From: Nocardia fluminea | GTDB lineage: Bacteria > Actinomycetota > Actinomycetes > Mycobacteriales > Mycobacteriaceae | DNA: 64,000 nucleotides | Reading direction: 5' to 3' | Assembly (NCBI RefSeq): GCF_002846365.1 | Contig: NZ_PJMW01000003.1 | Location: 1 to 64,000 of the forward strand | Shown: piece by piece, positions 32,771-41,658 of the stretch | Position numbering within the stretch: position 1 is the stretch's first letter | How the letters are laid out: each line of letters starts with the position of its first letter | Program-made: the position numbers and the translations under genes | Notes under the pieces: generated by a model | What the model saw: only the letters and a program-made list of their open reading frames with translations | What the model was told of the DNA's origin: nothing | Database searches by the model: none

Positions 32771-32878
32771 ATGACCGCCTTCCCCGCCCGCACCAATCAT
32801 CGCGATGCTAAACCCGGACCTCGCGCCCCGCGCGAGGTCCGTATCGTGCTCATCCCGCCGCAGATGCGAGGCCACTGA
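32771..32878 (+). CDS. Small ORF between the two MmyB-type regulators (35 aa)
   Basis: AGGAG at 32761-32765 precedes ATG 32771. The peptide (MTAFPARTNHRDAKPG, then REVRIVLIPPQMRGH) is basic. Its stop is one base before the ATG of the next regulator, so the two are probably translationally coupled. No family is recognised. Confidence 0.45.
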   Translation: MTAFPARTNHRDAKPGPRAPREVRIVLIPPQMRGH

Positions 32879-32879
32879 C

Positions 32880-33668
32880 ATGATGCGACCGGACTGGTTC
32901 AACCCGCCTCTGCTACCAGGGATGCCCGACTTCCACGATTCGGTGGAGTACCTGCGCTTTAGCCGCAACTTATCGCGCGAATCCATCGCCCATGAGGCTG
33001 GAATCAGCGTTTCTCGGCTCAATCAGCTCATCTTGCAACGCCAGATTCCCGGCCCCAAGGTGTTCGACAGACTCGTCCGGTTCCACGGCCTCAGTCCCGC
33101 GCAGCGGCGACACTGGGAAGACTTGCTGCAGCCCTCCCGTCCTCTCGTTTCCGCCGACGAACTTCGCCGCCGCCTCATCGCCCACCGGGTCCAAGACCAC
33201 CTCGACGTTCTCGACCAGCACGAGATCCTCGGCGGATACCTCGACCCACTCCAGACCGTCCTGATGGGCAACGAGGTACTCCACCGAATGATGCCCGGCC
33301 TCGACCAGGCCGACTACAACATCATTCGCTGGATGCTGACCCCCGCCGCCCGCGACCGCGTCCACGGCTGGCACGGCGAACTACTCGGCCTCGCACGTAA
33401 CCTGCGCACAGCGCTGGGCCGCTACCGAGACGATCCCCGAGCACAAGAACTGTTCCACACGCTGCGCAAAGACATCGCCTTCCGCAGCGCCTGGGACGGC
33501 ACCCCCATGCAGGTCACCTACGACTTGCCTCGCGCAACACCGATGTACCTACGCATATCCGGAACCAGCAAACCGCTCGCGCTCAACCTCGAAATCAACG
33601 AGTACAGGGCATGCTCGGAAGTCCTCATCGTCCACGGTCTCTACAGCACACCCGCGATCGCCTGCTGA
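32880..33668 (+). CDS. Second MmyB-like XRE regulator
   Basis: 262 residues from ATG 32880. The HTH region is FSRNLSRESIAHEAGISVSR, and the ligand domain follows with LGGYLDPLQTVLMGNEVLHR, YNIIRWMLTPAARD and LARNLRTALGRYRDDPRAQE. It has the same architecture as the gene at 31855 but is clearly diverged, and lies in the same transcription unit. The pair may form hetero-oligomers. Confidence 0.8.
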   Translation: MMRPDWFNPPLLPGMPDFHDSVEYLRFSRNLSRESIAHEAGISVSRLNQLILQRQIPGPKVFDRLVRFHGLSPAQRRHWEDLLQPSRPLVSADELRRRLIAHRVQDHLDVLDQHEILGGYLDPLQTVLMGNEVLHRMMPGLDQADYNIIRWMLTPAARDRVHGWHGELLGLARNLRTALGRYRDDPRAQELFHTLRKDIAFRSAWDGTPMQVTYDLPRATPMYLRISGTSKPLALNLEINEYRACSEVLIVHGLYSTPAIAC

Positions 33669-33903
33669 AAACGCTTACGGCTCAGAGCAATACTGCCCGC
33701 GCGGTGGGGCCGTTCGGCGAACGCCGGAGCGTCTCTCCTCGCAGTCGCTGTCTGTCACAACGTGCTCGGCGAGTGGTCACCGAAGATTGCTCCTTGGTTT
33801 CGGATCTCGGATCAAATTCAACAGTCAACGGCTACATCTGTTGACACGTCGATGGTTCTCGGTAACTGTCCAGCGACATCGGCGTCAACCGTGCAACGGT
33901 GGG

Positions 33904-33915
33904 GTACCGTAGGCG
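33904..33915 (+). promoter_or_regulatory. Promoter element shared with the paralogous regulator gene
   Basis: GTACCGTAGGCG, 48 bases before the start of the XRE gene. The identical 12-mer precedes the paralogue that starts at 38155 (there on the minus strand). TACCGT fits an actinobacterial -10 hexamer (TAnnnT). The upstream context GTGGG is shared too, so a common promoter or operator is likely. Confidence 0.5.
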
Positions 33916-33963
33916 CATCGTGTGCATTTTCCGAGGTCAGATGCTGGAACGTAGGAAGCGACG

Positions 33964-35268
33964 ATGATACGAGGTCGGGGCTGGACCGGGTTCGAAGCGG
34001 CGGCGCTTCAGGAGGCGATGCGGATGTCGATCCGCGAGTTCGCCGCGTTGCTCGGTATCGAAACAACCACGGTCAACAACTGGCGCTCGGGCTTGAGCAG
34101 GGTGAAACCCCGCTCGGAAAAGCAGTCGATCCTGGACACGGTCTACCTGCTACACGCAACTCCCGAGGACCGAGCGCGGTTCAATGAGATCGTGGCCGAA
34201 GGTGAGGATGCGTGGAGGAACCTCCATCACCCGCCCAAGCGAACGACCCCGTCGTCGCCCAAAGCCGTTGACGCGCTGGCGCTGGCAAGGTGGTTGGCTA
34301 GTGACGGGACCGGTATCCCGCCGATTAGCTGTAGTGACGATTTAGAGCGAGTGGGCCTGGCGCTGGACAGCGCACGCCGGTACTTCGATGGCTCCGTTCT
34401 AGAGTTCTTCCGTTCGCAGCTTGTTCGTTGCAAAGCCGATGACGGTTCCCTAGGTCCAGCTGAGGCTCTACCCCTGACACTCGCCATAGTCGGCGCAATT
34501 CGACGGCACAGCAATGAGGTTCCGGCCGAACTGCGTCGTCAGTTGCTGGCGATCGGATCAGATGGCGCGGAATTCGCGGGCTGGCTCTACCGCGACCTCG
34601 ACGATCCCGTGACGGCTATGTTCCTGTACGACCGTTCGATGGAGTGGGCGCAAGAAGCGGGCAACCTGCCCATGCAGGGCTACGTACTTCTCAAAAGGTC
34701 TGAGATGGCATATGACTCACGCGACGCGGGGTCGCTGCTCGGACTAGCTCGAGCTGCGAAGGATGGGCCGTGGCAACTTCCTCATCGAGTGCGGGCACAA
34801 GTTGCACAGCAGGAAGCGCTAGGGCTCGCCATGAGTGGTGAGCCAGTCGCAGCGGTCGAGGAGTGCATTGGTCTGGCAGAACAGCTCCTTGCGCAGGCCG
34901 ATGGTGCCGATGACCGTGGATTGGTCAGCAATTTTGCCGAGAGCACGCTTCGTGTGCGTTCGGCGGTGTGCTATACGGAGGCGGGCAAACCGCAGCGGGC
35001 GACGGAACTATTTGGACAGGTACTGATGACTGGCGGGTTGTCCCGGCGTGACGCTGGCTTCTTTGGTGCTCGACGGGCCAAAGCGTTGGCACTCAGCGGC
35101 GAACCAGACGAAGCTGCTGCCGTCGCGACCAAGTCGGTCGCCGTAGGGCTCGAGACCCGGTCAGAGCGAACGATAAAGGTCGTGGTGGACGTGTTGCGGA
35201 CGCTTGCCCCGTGGGACCACCGGCCGGGCGTGCGGCAGCTCCGCGACGCCGTCAAATTGGCCAGCTAG
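33964..35268 (+). CDS. XRE-type regulator with a TPR-like C-terminal domain (copy A)
   Basis: 434 residues. The N-terminal HTH (FEAAALQEAMRMSIREFAAL, GIETTTVNNWRSGLSRVKPR) is nearly the same as in the gene ending at 36758. The remainder is all-helical with TPR-like spacing (AGNLPMQGYVLLKRSEMAYD, AKALALSGEPDEAAAVATKS), as in peptide-sensing or partner-binding regulators. It is convergent with the hydrolase gene, overlapping it by 4 bases. With copy B it brackets the hydrolase and flavoprotein genes. Confidence 0.78.
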   Translation: MIRGRGWTGFEAAALQEAMRMSIREFAALLGIETTTVNNWRSGLSRVKPRSEKQSILDTVYLLHATPEDRARFNEIVAEGEDAWRNLHHPPKRTTPSSPKAVDALALARWLASDGTGIPPISCSDDLERVGLALDSARRYFDGSVLEFFRSQLVRCKADDGSLGPAEALPLTLAIVGAIRRHSNEVPAELRRQLLAIGSDGAEFAGWLYRDLDDPVTAMFLYDRSMEWAQEAGNLPMQGYVLLKRSEMAYDSRDAGSLLGLARAAKDGPWQLPHRVRAQVAQQEALGLAMSGEPVAAVEECIGLAEQLLAQADGADDRGLVSNFAESTLRVRSAVCYTEAGKPQRATELFGQVLMTGGLSRRDAGFFGARRAKALALSGEPDEAAAVATKSVAVGLETRSERTIKVVVDVLRTLAPWDHRPGVRQLRDAVKLAS

Positions 35269-36092
35269 TTTGTCAGCCAGTTCGCGACGGTCCGGATCAC
35301 CTCAGCCTGGTACTTCTGACTTTTCGGGTTGAGGTATCGCGGATCGTCGCGGACCGCGAATCCATGTTGAGATCCATCGATTTCGACCAGCTCGACTGGT
35401 GCGGTGAACTGGGAGACGGCGGCGCGCGACCCGTTGATCGGGACCAACGTGTCGGCATTGCCGTGCACAATAAGCGTGTCCGCTTTGATCTCGCCGAGCA
35501 CTTCGTTCGGCTTCAGCCAGAAGACTTCGTTGAGAAGTGGCCGACCATGCCGCAGAGTGGGAGTGAACTGGATGGCTCCGGTCGCGTTGAGCTCCTCGGC
35601 CTTCTCGTCGTTGATGACGTCGTTGTCCCAGTAGTCACGGGTGTCGATTGTGCGCTTCTTGTAGTCGAGCTGCGGATTCAGTAGTACCAGTCGAGCGAGG
35701 TCCGCTGGCCGCTTGGCGGCGTAGTACCCGCAGACGCCGCCGCCGAAGCTGGCACCGAGTAGTGCGAGATCATCGGCACCCGTGGCATCCCTGACGGCAG
35801 CGAGGCTGGCGCGGATATCGTTGAGAATCGTGGACAGGGTCAACTCTTCCTGTCTGCCTTCGCTGTCGCCGTGACCGCGCAGATCGAAACGCAGGGAAGG
35901 AACACCCACGCTGGCAAGACCGTCTGCGAGCCGGGTGAAGAACCCGCCTTCCTCTCTGGTCACGCCGCCACCGTGCACCATCACGACAGCTAGTCGCGAT
36001 GGCCCGTCGGTCGTTACGAGCGTGGCCGCAAGGTACAGACCGTCGAAGGTACGAACGCGGGTGATAGTGCTCGTCGGAACCACGACCCCCAC
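35265..36092 (-). CDS. Alpha/beta hydrolase (serine aminopeptidase/acylesterase type)
   Basis: 275 residues. VVMVHGGGVTREEGGF gives the oxyanion region, LRFDLRGHGDSEG a conserved loop, and ALLGASFGGGVCGYYA the nucleophile Ser. ADTLIVHGNADTLVP carries the Asp and DGSQHGFAVRDDP the His. It is a soluble, intact triad enzyme with no signal peptide. It shares its strand with the flavoprotein gene 88 bp upstream. The substrate is unknown. Confidence 0.82.
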   Translation of the reverse strand: MGVVVPTSTITRVRTFDGLYLAATLVTTDGPSRLAVVMVHGGGVTREEGGFFTRLADGLASVGVPSLRFDLRGHGDSEGRQEELTLSTILNDIRASLAAVRDATGADDLALLGASFGGGVCGYYAAKRPADLARLVLLNPQLDYKKRTIDTRDYWDNDVINDEKAEELNATGAIQFTPTLRHGRPLLNEVFWLKPNEVLGEIKADTLIVHGNADTLVPINGSRAAVSQFTAPVELVEIDGSQHGFAVRDDPRYLNPKSQKYQAEVIRTVANWLTN

Positions 36093-36180
36093 TCAACCAG
36101 ACCGAGCGGAGGCGGTGCTAGGGCTCGCGCGGCAACCCGGGTACTTGAGTACCCGGACTTGGAGGCTCGCCGCCGGGGTC

Positions 36181-36720
36181 TCAGCCATGCTTAATTCTTG
36201 CCGCAGCGATCAGTGGTTCTCGTACCGCGTTCAGCGCCGATGTCCATGGAAGCGGGCCGGTGTCGGCGTCCTCGGTAATGCGGACGAATCGCACGCCCCA
36301 CTCCGCAAGCCGTTCGCGGGCCTGGCGTATGGCAGGGAAGTTCATCTGCTCGTGTTTCGCGTGCGGGATCGCGACGACGGGCAGCCCGGCACCGACTGCC
36401 TCGACCAGTAGGGCGAGCGGCAGTGTGTCGCCTATGCCGGTGGCCCATTTGGCCAGCGAGTTCGTGGTCAATGGTGCGGCGATGATCGCGTCGGCGGGCG
36501 GTAGGAGGTCGTCGGTTCCCGGTTGTTTGAACTCCCAGCGCACCGGGTGACCGGTCTGCGCAGTCAGTGCTTCGACATCGAGGAAGCGGACACCGTTGGG
36601 CGAGGCGACGACGCACACGTCCCAGCCGTCAGCTTTCGCGAGTTCGACCAGTTCGCCGACCGTGTCAGCTGGTGACGCGCCGGTCACGATCGCATACAGC
36701 ACCCGAGTTCGCTCAGTCAT
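36181..36720 (-). CDS. HFCD-family flavoprotein
   Basis: 179 residues of the flavoprotein/PPC-decarboxylase fold. An N-terminal VLYAIVTGASPADTVGELVE is the FMN phosphate loop. DAIIAAPLTTNSLAKWATGI is the NT-containing flavin loop. LPVVAIPHAKHEQMNFPAIR corresponds to the substrate-recognition loop with its N-F-P segment. Members decarboxylate peptidyl-cysteines or act as flavin carriers. Because it sits between two paralogous XRE regulators and next to a hydrolase, a role in a small-molecule or peptide pathway is plausible. Confidence 0.8.
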   Translation of the reverse strand: MTERTRVLYAIVTGASPADTVGELVELAKADGWDVCVVASPNGVRFLDVEALTAQTGHPVRWEFKQPGTDDLLPPADAIIAAPLTTNSLAKWATGIGDTLPLALLVEAVGAGLPVVAIPHAKHEQMNFPAIRQARERLAEWGVRFVRITEDADTGPLPWTSALNAVREPLIAAARIKHG

Positions 36721-36757
36721 GAGCCCATCATGGCAGCCTGACCAGGCGCTGTCCGAT

Positions 36758-38155
36758 CTATACCACCGCTACACCTACACGGAGAGCGAGGTTGCCCAGG
36801 TCGTCCGCGGTGAGGCTGCGCTTGGCTTCTAGCATCATCTGAGCGACTGTCTCATGCACGGTATCCATGTTCCGGACATGTTCTGGCGCAATACTTTCAG
36901 CTCGCAAGAACGCATCGAGGGCGATCGCGTGGGCGCGACGTGCCGCCGCTGCACGCCCGACCTCGACCCAGTACTGGGCAGCCCGGCCCGGCGTCGGCAA
37001 TGTCTGCGGTTTCAGCTTCCTCGCCAGGTCGAGCACGGTATCTGGCTCATGTGCTTCCATGGCGACCGACATCTTCCACAGCGCCACGTTCGACGAGCCG
37101 AAGGTGGTGTTGGAGATGACGGTGGAGTGGTCGGTCGGGATGGAGCGGTCGAGTCGTGCGGCGTACTCGGCCGCGTGTTCCAGGTGATCGCGGGGATCGC
37201 CGCCGGTGGCCGCTGTCGCCAACGATGCCTGCAAGTGCAGCATCCCGACCGTCTGCACATCGTTGGCGGTCTGTGCTCGTGATCCGATCTCGGCCGCAGT
37301 GCTTTCCGCGCGATCCAGCGCGGCCTTCAACGAAATCGGTCGCGTCAGTAGGACCTGGCTGCTGACAAACGCTGCCGCCGCGATCCCCGGTCGACTCTCG
37401 ATAGTGCGTGCCGCGTCTTCGGCGGCTCGCGCGGCTGACCATGCGACCGCGAGATGGCCTCGGGCGCGCATCACCACGGATGTGTCGAAAGCGACCTGCG
37501 TCAACGCATCCCAGGCGATGCGCTGATCACCACCACTACTTTCGTGTGTGTGCCGGTAGAGGTCGGTGATCAACGGCCCCACCAGCAGCGCGAGAGTGGT
37601 GTACTCGCCGGCCATGTTGAGTCGCGTGATCGACCGGGTGGCGGTGAGGAGCGCGGAGATCGAGCGCAACGGTCCGGCGTCGGGAACGTTGCCTGCGGCC
37701 CACAAGGCGGTTTCGATGTCGCTCACCAGAGCGGTGAAGTCGTCGGAATCGGTCAGCGGTGCGTTCGTTCGGGCGGATTCTTGTTCAGGCGAGCCCGTGA
37801 AGGGCATCACGTTTCTTTCGAGGCTGGATTCGGTATTCGTTGGCAGATCCTCGGTAATCGAGGCAGTACGGTGTCGACGCGTGTCTTTCGAGTGCCTGGC
37901 CCTCCAGGCGGTTTCGCCTTCGGCAACGATCTGCTCGAATCGTTCCCGGTCTTGCGGCGTCGTACGTTTCGCGTAGGCGGTGTCCAGGATCTCCTGCTTT
38001 TCGGAACGGGGTTTGACCGCGCTCAGACCCGACCGCCAGTTGTTGACCGTGGTGGTCTCGACGCCGAGCATCGCGGCGAACTGCCGGATCGGCTGTCTCA
38101 TCGCCTCTTGCAGCGCGGCAGCTTCGAAGCCGGTCCATTCCCGCCCTCGTATCAT
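36758..38155 (-). CDS. XRE-type regulator with TPR-like domain (copy B)
   Basis: 465 residues from an ATG after GTAGGGGG. The N-terminus (GFEAAALQEAMRQPIRQFAA, then VETTTVNNWRSGLSAVKPRS) is almost identical to copy A at 33964. The longer C-terminal part is helical (RGHLAVAWSAARAAEDAART, VEVGRAAAARRAHAIALDAF). The frame stays open far upstream, but that extension is non-protein-like. It transcribes towards the flavoprotein and may be cotranscribed with it (37-bp gap). Confidence 0.78.
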   Translation of the reverse strand: MIRGREWTGFEAAALQEAMRQPIRQFAAMLGVETTTVNNWRSGLSAVKPRSEKQEILDTAYAKRTTPQDRERFEQIVAEGETAWRARHSKDTRRHRTASITEDLPTNTESSLERNVMPFTGSPEQESARTNAPLTDSDDFTALVSDIETALWAAGNVPDAGPLRSISALLTATRSITRLNMAGEYTTLALLVGPLITDLYRHTHESSGGDQRIAWDALTQVAFDTSVVMRARGHLAVAWSAARAAEDAARTIESRPGIAAAAFVSSQVLLTRPISLKAALDRAESTAAEIGSRAQTANDVQTVGMLHLQASLATAATGGDPRDHLEHAAEYAARLDRSIPTDHSTVISNTTFGSSNVALWKMSVAMEAHEPDTVLDLARKLKPQTLPTPGRAAQYWVEVGRAAAARRAHAIALDAFLRAESIAPEHVRNMDTVHETVAQMMLEAKRSLTADDLGNLALRVGVAVV

Positions 38156-38189
38156 CCGGCCCCCTACTTCCAGCTCCTGAACTGGGAAA

Positions 38190-38201
38190 CGCCTACGGTA
38201 C
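38190..38201 (-). promoter_or_regulatory. Promoter element shared with regulator copy A
   Basis: Minus-strand GTACCGTAGGCG, 35 bases before the start of copy B, identical to the element at 33904-33915. TACCGT could be the -10 box. Confidence 0.5.
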
Positions 38202-38347
38202 GCCCACGCTACGCCACCGCTATGCGGTTCCTGAGGATGCTGTTGGCAGGCCACGATTGAAACCAGAACCCGTTCAGGGGAATCCGTGGCTGAACCGCCG
38301 AACTGGATGCCCTCGCTATTTGGAAGCGTCACCAGGAAGGCCCGCGC

Positions 38348-38590
38348 ATGAGACGTTACGACGAGCTGAACCAGCCAACCGCGGCGAGGCGCGACACGTC
38401 CGGGAGCGGTAGAACGATCTCTTCCGCCGACACGGTCACCGCGGCCGAGGCCACCCACAACCAATCGCGCAACGACCTCGTCCGAGCACTCGAAGCGATG
38501 ACCGCAGACGGGTGGATCAAGGCAGTGCCCGCCGCACTCACGACCGAGGCAGCCGCCTCCGCGACCACGCGGACCTGGGAGTCGCGGTGA
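38348..38590 (+). CDS. Small hypothetical protein (80 aa)
   Basis: ATG follows CAGGAAGG. It is Ala/Thr/Arg-rich with one predicted helix (NDLVRALEAMTADGWIKAVP). Its stop overlaps the next gene's start as GTGA. It is the first gene of a three-gene operon divergent from regulator copy B. No family is recognised. Confidence 0.55.
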   Translation: MRRYDELNQPTAARRDTSGSGRTISSADTVTAAEATHNQSRNDLVRALEAMTADGWIKAVPAALTTEAAASATTRTWESR

Positions 38591-39060
38591 CACAGACCAG
38601 CCCACCTCGGGCGTGGGCCGAATCGCCCCGTTCGCGCTGCGAGTTCTACCGAAACGTCTGTTCGCTGCCCGCCGTGCCTGACCCAGCGACGGGCCGGATC
38701 ACAATGCGGGCCGGGTTCGTCGGGGCGGTGATGATGCCGACCGATCTTGCCCAGCGGGTCAAGTCCAGTCTCGACGTTCGTGGGGTCGCGCCGTTGTCGA
38801 TTGTCGGACACCCACGCTGCGACATGTGGACATTTCTGGTCAGGACCGACATTCGGCCTATCGGTGACCCCGCCGAGGTCGCGCGACTATGGAAGGCGCG
38901 AGTCGTGGTGATCCGCGAAGGCGATATCGCGTTGCCGTCCCCCGTGGCCGATCCGCTGATGGTGCGCACCTGGGTGTCTCCGGCCACCAGTTCCTTTCGG
39001 CCCTCGGGGACCGTGGTGATCGAATGCGCGCTTTCAATCTTGAGGCAGATCCCGCAATGA
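38587..39060 (+). CDS. Uncharacterised actinobacterial protein (157 aa)
   Basis: A GTG start overlaps the preceding stop. It has a globular mixed alpha/beta pattern: ITMRAGFVGAVMMPTDLAQR, GVAPLSIVGHPRCDMWTFLV, VARLWKARVVVIREGDIALP and SPATSSFRPSGTVVIECALS. The segment GHPRCDMWTFL and the later LPSP and RPS motifs recur in small proteins of unknown function encoded beside XRE regulators in actinomycetes. I cannot assign a function. Confidence 0.6.
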   Translation: MTQTSPPRAWAESPRSRCEFYRNVCSLPAVPDPATGRITMRAGFVGAVMMPTDLAQRVKSSLDVRGVAPLSIVGHPRCDMWTFLVRTDIRPIGDPAEVARLWKARVVVIREGDIALPSPVADPLMVRTWVSPATSSFRPSGTVVIECALSILRQIPQ

Positions 39061-39311
39061 GCAACGGCGGCCGATCACCCCTCCCTGACGAACCCGATAT
39101 TCGGCTCTGCGTCGAATTGGCCGGTGTGCGAGTGTATTTCGCCGCCTGTCTTACGGCCGCGCTGGTGTTCGTCTGTGATGTGACCGTCCGCCGCCCTGGC
39201 ACCGTCGCCGTCTACCCCGGACACTGCGCCGGACTTCCCCGCCTTCCGAACGAGCGGCGTGCGCCACGAGGCGCTGCTATCCATATTGGAGGTGGAATGA
39301 CTCCGAAGTGA
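39057..39311 (+). CDS. Small membrane-type protein, probably interrupted by the group II intron
   Basis: ATG overlaps the preceding stop. The frame gives MSNGGRSPLPDEPDIRLCVE, then a hydrophobic segment (YFAACLTAALVFVCDVTV) and a short polar end. The intron's GTGCG-type 5' end appears at 39259, so the last 17 residues of this reading are intron sequence. Spliced RNA would instead end ...LPNERLFLQP. Either way it is a small single-pass protein and the last gene of its operon. Confidence 0.5.
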   Translation: MSNGGRSPLPDEPDIRLCVELAGVRVYFAACLTAALVFVCDVTVRRPGTVAVYPGHCAGLPRLPNERRAPRGAAIHIGGGMTPK

Positions 39312-39868
39312 TTGTGTCGCAGCACGATTGCTGTAGCTGAGGGCAGTCTGATCCGGGAGACGCCGGGGAGGGCGGAAAGCAGCCCTGACGAAGTCGGGAC
39401 GTGCCAGTACTGCCGAATGGTGCGGGTCCGGTGAGCGTGGGACAGAGGTGGACGAGAGGAACCGGTGTCATAAAGCTCCTCAAGTTCGGGTGCCAGCTCC
39501 AACTCGGTGGATATGGGCTGGCTTGCGGTGCATCTCCGATCGCTTGTAGTGGATCGGGGAACTCCCCTGACGGATTGTCTTGTCTGATGGGGAGGCCACG
39601 GTGAAAGCCTGCGGCGTAGTCGTGGCGAGGCCGCTGGAGCAAAGCCGGCCACCTCCTGTCCCGAATGGATAGCAGTGAACGTGGGAACCATCTCGTTTCG
39701 CCCATTGGTGATCGTGGCCAACGGTTTTTGGTGGGCAGGCTCGTCGTCAGCTGACGGAACGTGATGGGGCGGAGGGGTCGTAGTAGTCCGAGCCCGGGAA
39801 AGCCGGGTACATGGCGAAGGACCCCAGTGGATATCAACAGGGAGGGACTGTAATGGACGGAGTCATTC

Positions 39869-41359
39869 GTGAATTCGAGTGAATCGTGGCCGGACTTCGA
39901 TGAAGCCTGGTCGCGAGTACGGCGGATGCAGGCCAAGCTGTACTTGTGGGCGACCCGGAATCCGGGTCGAGAGTTCGATGATCTGCATAATCTGGTGTGT
40001 GATCCGGCGTTTCTGGTACATGCCTGGGAACGGGTTCACGGTAACAAGGGCGGTCGGACCGCCGGGATCGACGGGGTAGTACCTCGGTCGATCCCGAAAG
40101 AGTCGACTGTGCTGTTATCGACATTGCGGGTCGAGCTGCGGGAGAGAACGTTTCGCCCGCAGCCGGTGCGTGAGAAGTTGATTCCGAAACCGGGCTACCC
40201 ATTGAAGAAGCGCCGGTTGGGGATACCGACGACAGCGGACCGTGTCGTTCAGGCCGCGCTGAAGTTGGTGCTCGAGCCGATCTTCGAGGCCGGATTCCAG
40301 CCCAGCTCGTATGGGTTCCGTCCTCGTCGTCGTGCTCAGGACGCGATCGCCGAGATCCATCTGTTCGGCTCCCGGGGTTATCGCTGGGTGCTCGAAGCTG
40401 ATATCGAGGCGTGTTTCGACCGGATCGACCACACCGCTCTGATGGAGCGGGTGCGACACCGGATCGGGGACAAACGGGTCTTAGCCCTGGTGAAAGCCTT
40501 CCTGAAAGCCGGTGTCCTCACCGAGGAAGGACTGAACCGGGACTCCCAAACAGGAACTCCCCAGGGCGGGATTCTTTCGCCATTGCTGGCGAATATCGCC
40601 CTGTCGGTACTGGATGACCACTATCAAGACAAGTGGGATGTCGCGAGTGGTAGCGGATTGCTTGCCGATCCTGGCTCGCGACGAAAGTATCTACATTCCA
40701 AGGGAGAAGCGACCTATCGATGCGTTCGCTACGCGGACGATTTCGTGATCCTGGTCCATGGCGGGCAACATCACGCCGAACAGGCCAGGATCGAGGTCGC
40801 TGAGGTTCTGCGGCCGATGGGGTTGACCCTGTCGCCGGAGAAGACTCGTGTATTGCACATCGATGAAGGGTTCGACTTCCTCGGTTGGCGTATCCAGCGC
40901 CGGGCCAAGCGAGGTACGAATCGGAAGAAGATGATCGTCTATACCTATCCGTCGAAGAAGTCTCTGGCTTCGATCGTCGCGAAGGTCAGGCGCATCACCA
41001 GCAGAGCAATGACCTATAAGTCGCTGGAAAAGGTGCTCAAATACCTGAACCTGGTGGTTCGGGGATGGTGTATGTATTTCCGGCACGGTGTTTCCTCTGA
41101 CACATTCAGCTACCTCGGTCACTACATGTGGCGCGAAGTTGCGCACTGGATGAGCATGAAACACCGTCGTGTTCGCTGGCGAGACCTCCGACGCCGATAC
41201 TCCGATCCGAGGTATCCGGCCTGGCTGCCAGCAGAGAACGGGACCGTGCTCTATAACCCCGCGGAAATAGTCATCGAACGATACCGGTGGCGGGGTTACG
41301 CGATCCCGACACCATGGAGCGCTTTGGCCGAACAACTCGACACACTCTCACGAGCATGA
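39869..41359 (+). CDS. ltrA: Group II intron reverse transcriptase/maturase
   Basis: 496 residues from a GTG. The RT domain has fingers/palm motifs: RTAGIDGVV, RPLGIPTT-like RRLGIPTTADRVVQAALKLV, SYGFRPRRRAQDA, DIEACFDRIDH, GTPQGGILSPLLANIALSVL and the catalytic YADDF (CVRYADDFVILVHG). FDFLGWRIQRR is followed by maturase domain X (LVVRGWCMYFRHGV). There is no C-terminal HNH endonuclease, so mobility would rely on replication-fork or ssDNA targets. The frame is intact. Confidence 0.93.
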   Translation: MNSSESWPDFDEAWSRVRRMQAKLYLWATRNPGREFDDLHNLVCDPAFLVHAWERVHGNKGGRTAGIDGVVPRSIPKESTVLLSTLRVELRERTFRPQPVREKLIPKPGYPLKKRRLGIPTTADRVVQAALKLVLEPIFEAGFQPSSYGFRPRRRAQDAIAEIHLFGSRGYRWVLEADIEACFDRIDHTALMERVRHRIGDKRVLALVKAFLKAGVLTEEGLNRDSQTGTPQGGILSPLLANIALSVLDDHYQDKWDVASGSGLLADPGSRRKYLHSKGEATYRCVRYADDFVILVHGGQHHAEQARIEVAEVLRPMGLTLSPEKTRVLHIDEGFDFLGWRIQRRAKRGTNRKKMIVYTYPSKKSLASIVAKVRRITSRAMTYKSLEKVLKYLNLVVRGWCMYFRHGVSSDTFSYLGHYMWREVAHWMSMKHRRVRWRDLRRRYSDPRYPAWLPAENGTVLYNPAEIVIERYRWRGYAIPTPWSALAEQLDTLSRA

Positions 41360-41369
41360 CGTCCATGGA

Positions 41370-41403
<34 letters not shown>

Positions 41404-41658
41404 GGCGGGCGGCCAAGGGAAACGGATTCGGAGCAATCCGGACACCGCGCCCTTGGCCGACCCGACTTTTCCTCCAGCCATAAACCCGCGCGCAGCGCGC
41501 CTTTCGACCACCCGAATGACCTTGGCACGACGACCCGGTGAGACCAGACGACACCTCACTTGGCCTTTGCCCGTGCCGAGGCGGCCCCGGAGTCGATTCC
41601 CGGCGACTATCGGGACCACCAGACCTCCGAGATCCACACCGAAGGACCTGAGAACGCC

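Noticed and set aside
33818..33844. Inverted repeat TCAACAG-N13-CTGTTGA upstream of XRE copy A
   Set aside because: Arms are short with a long spacer and it is not found upstream of copy B; the shared GTACCGTAGGCG element is the better regulatory candidate.
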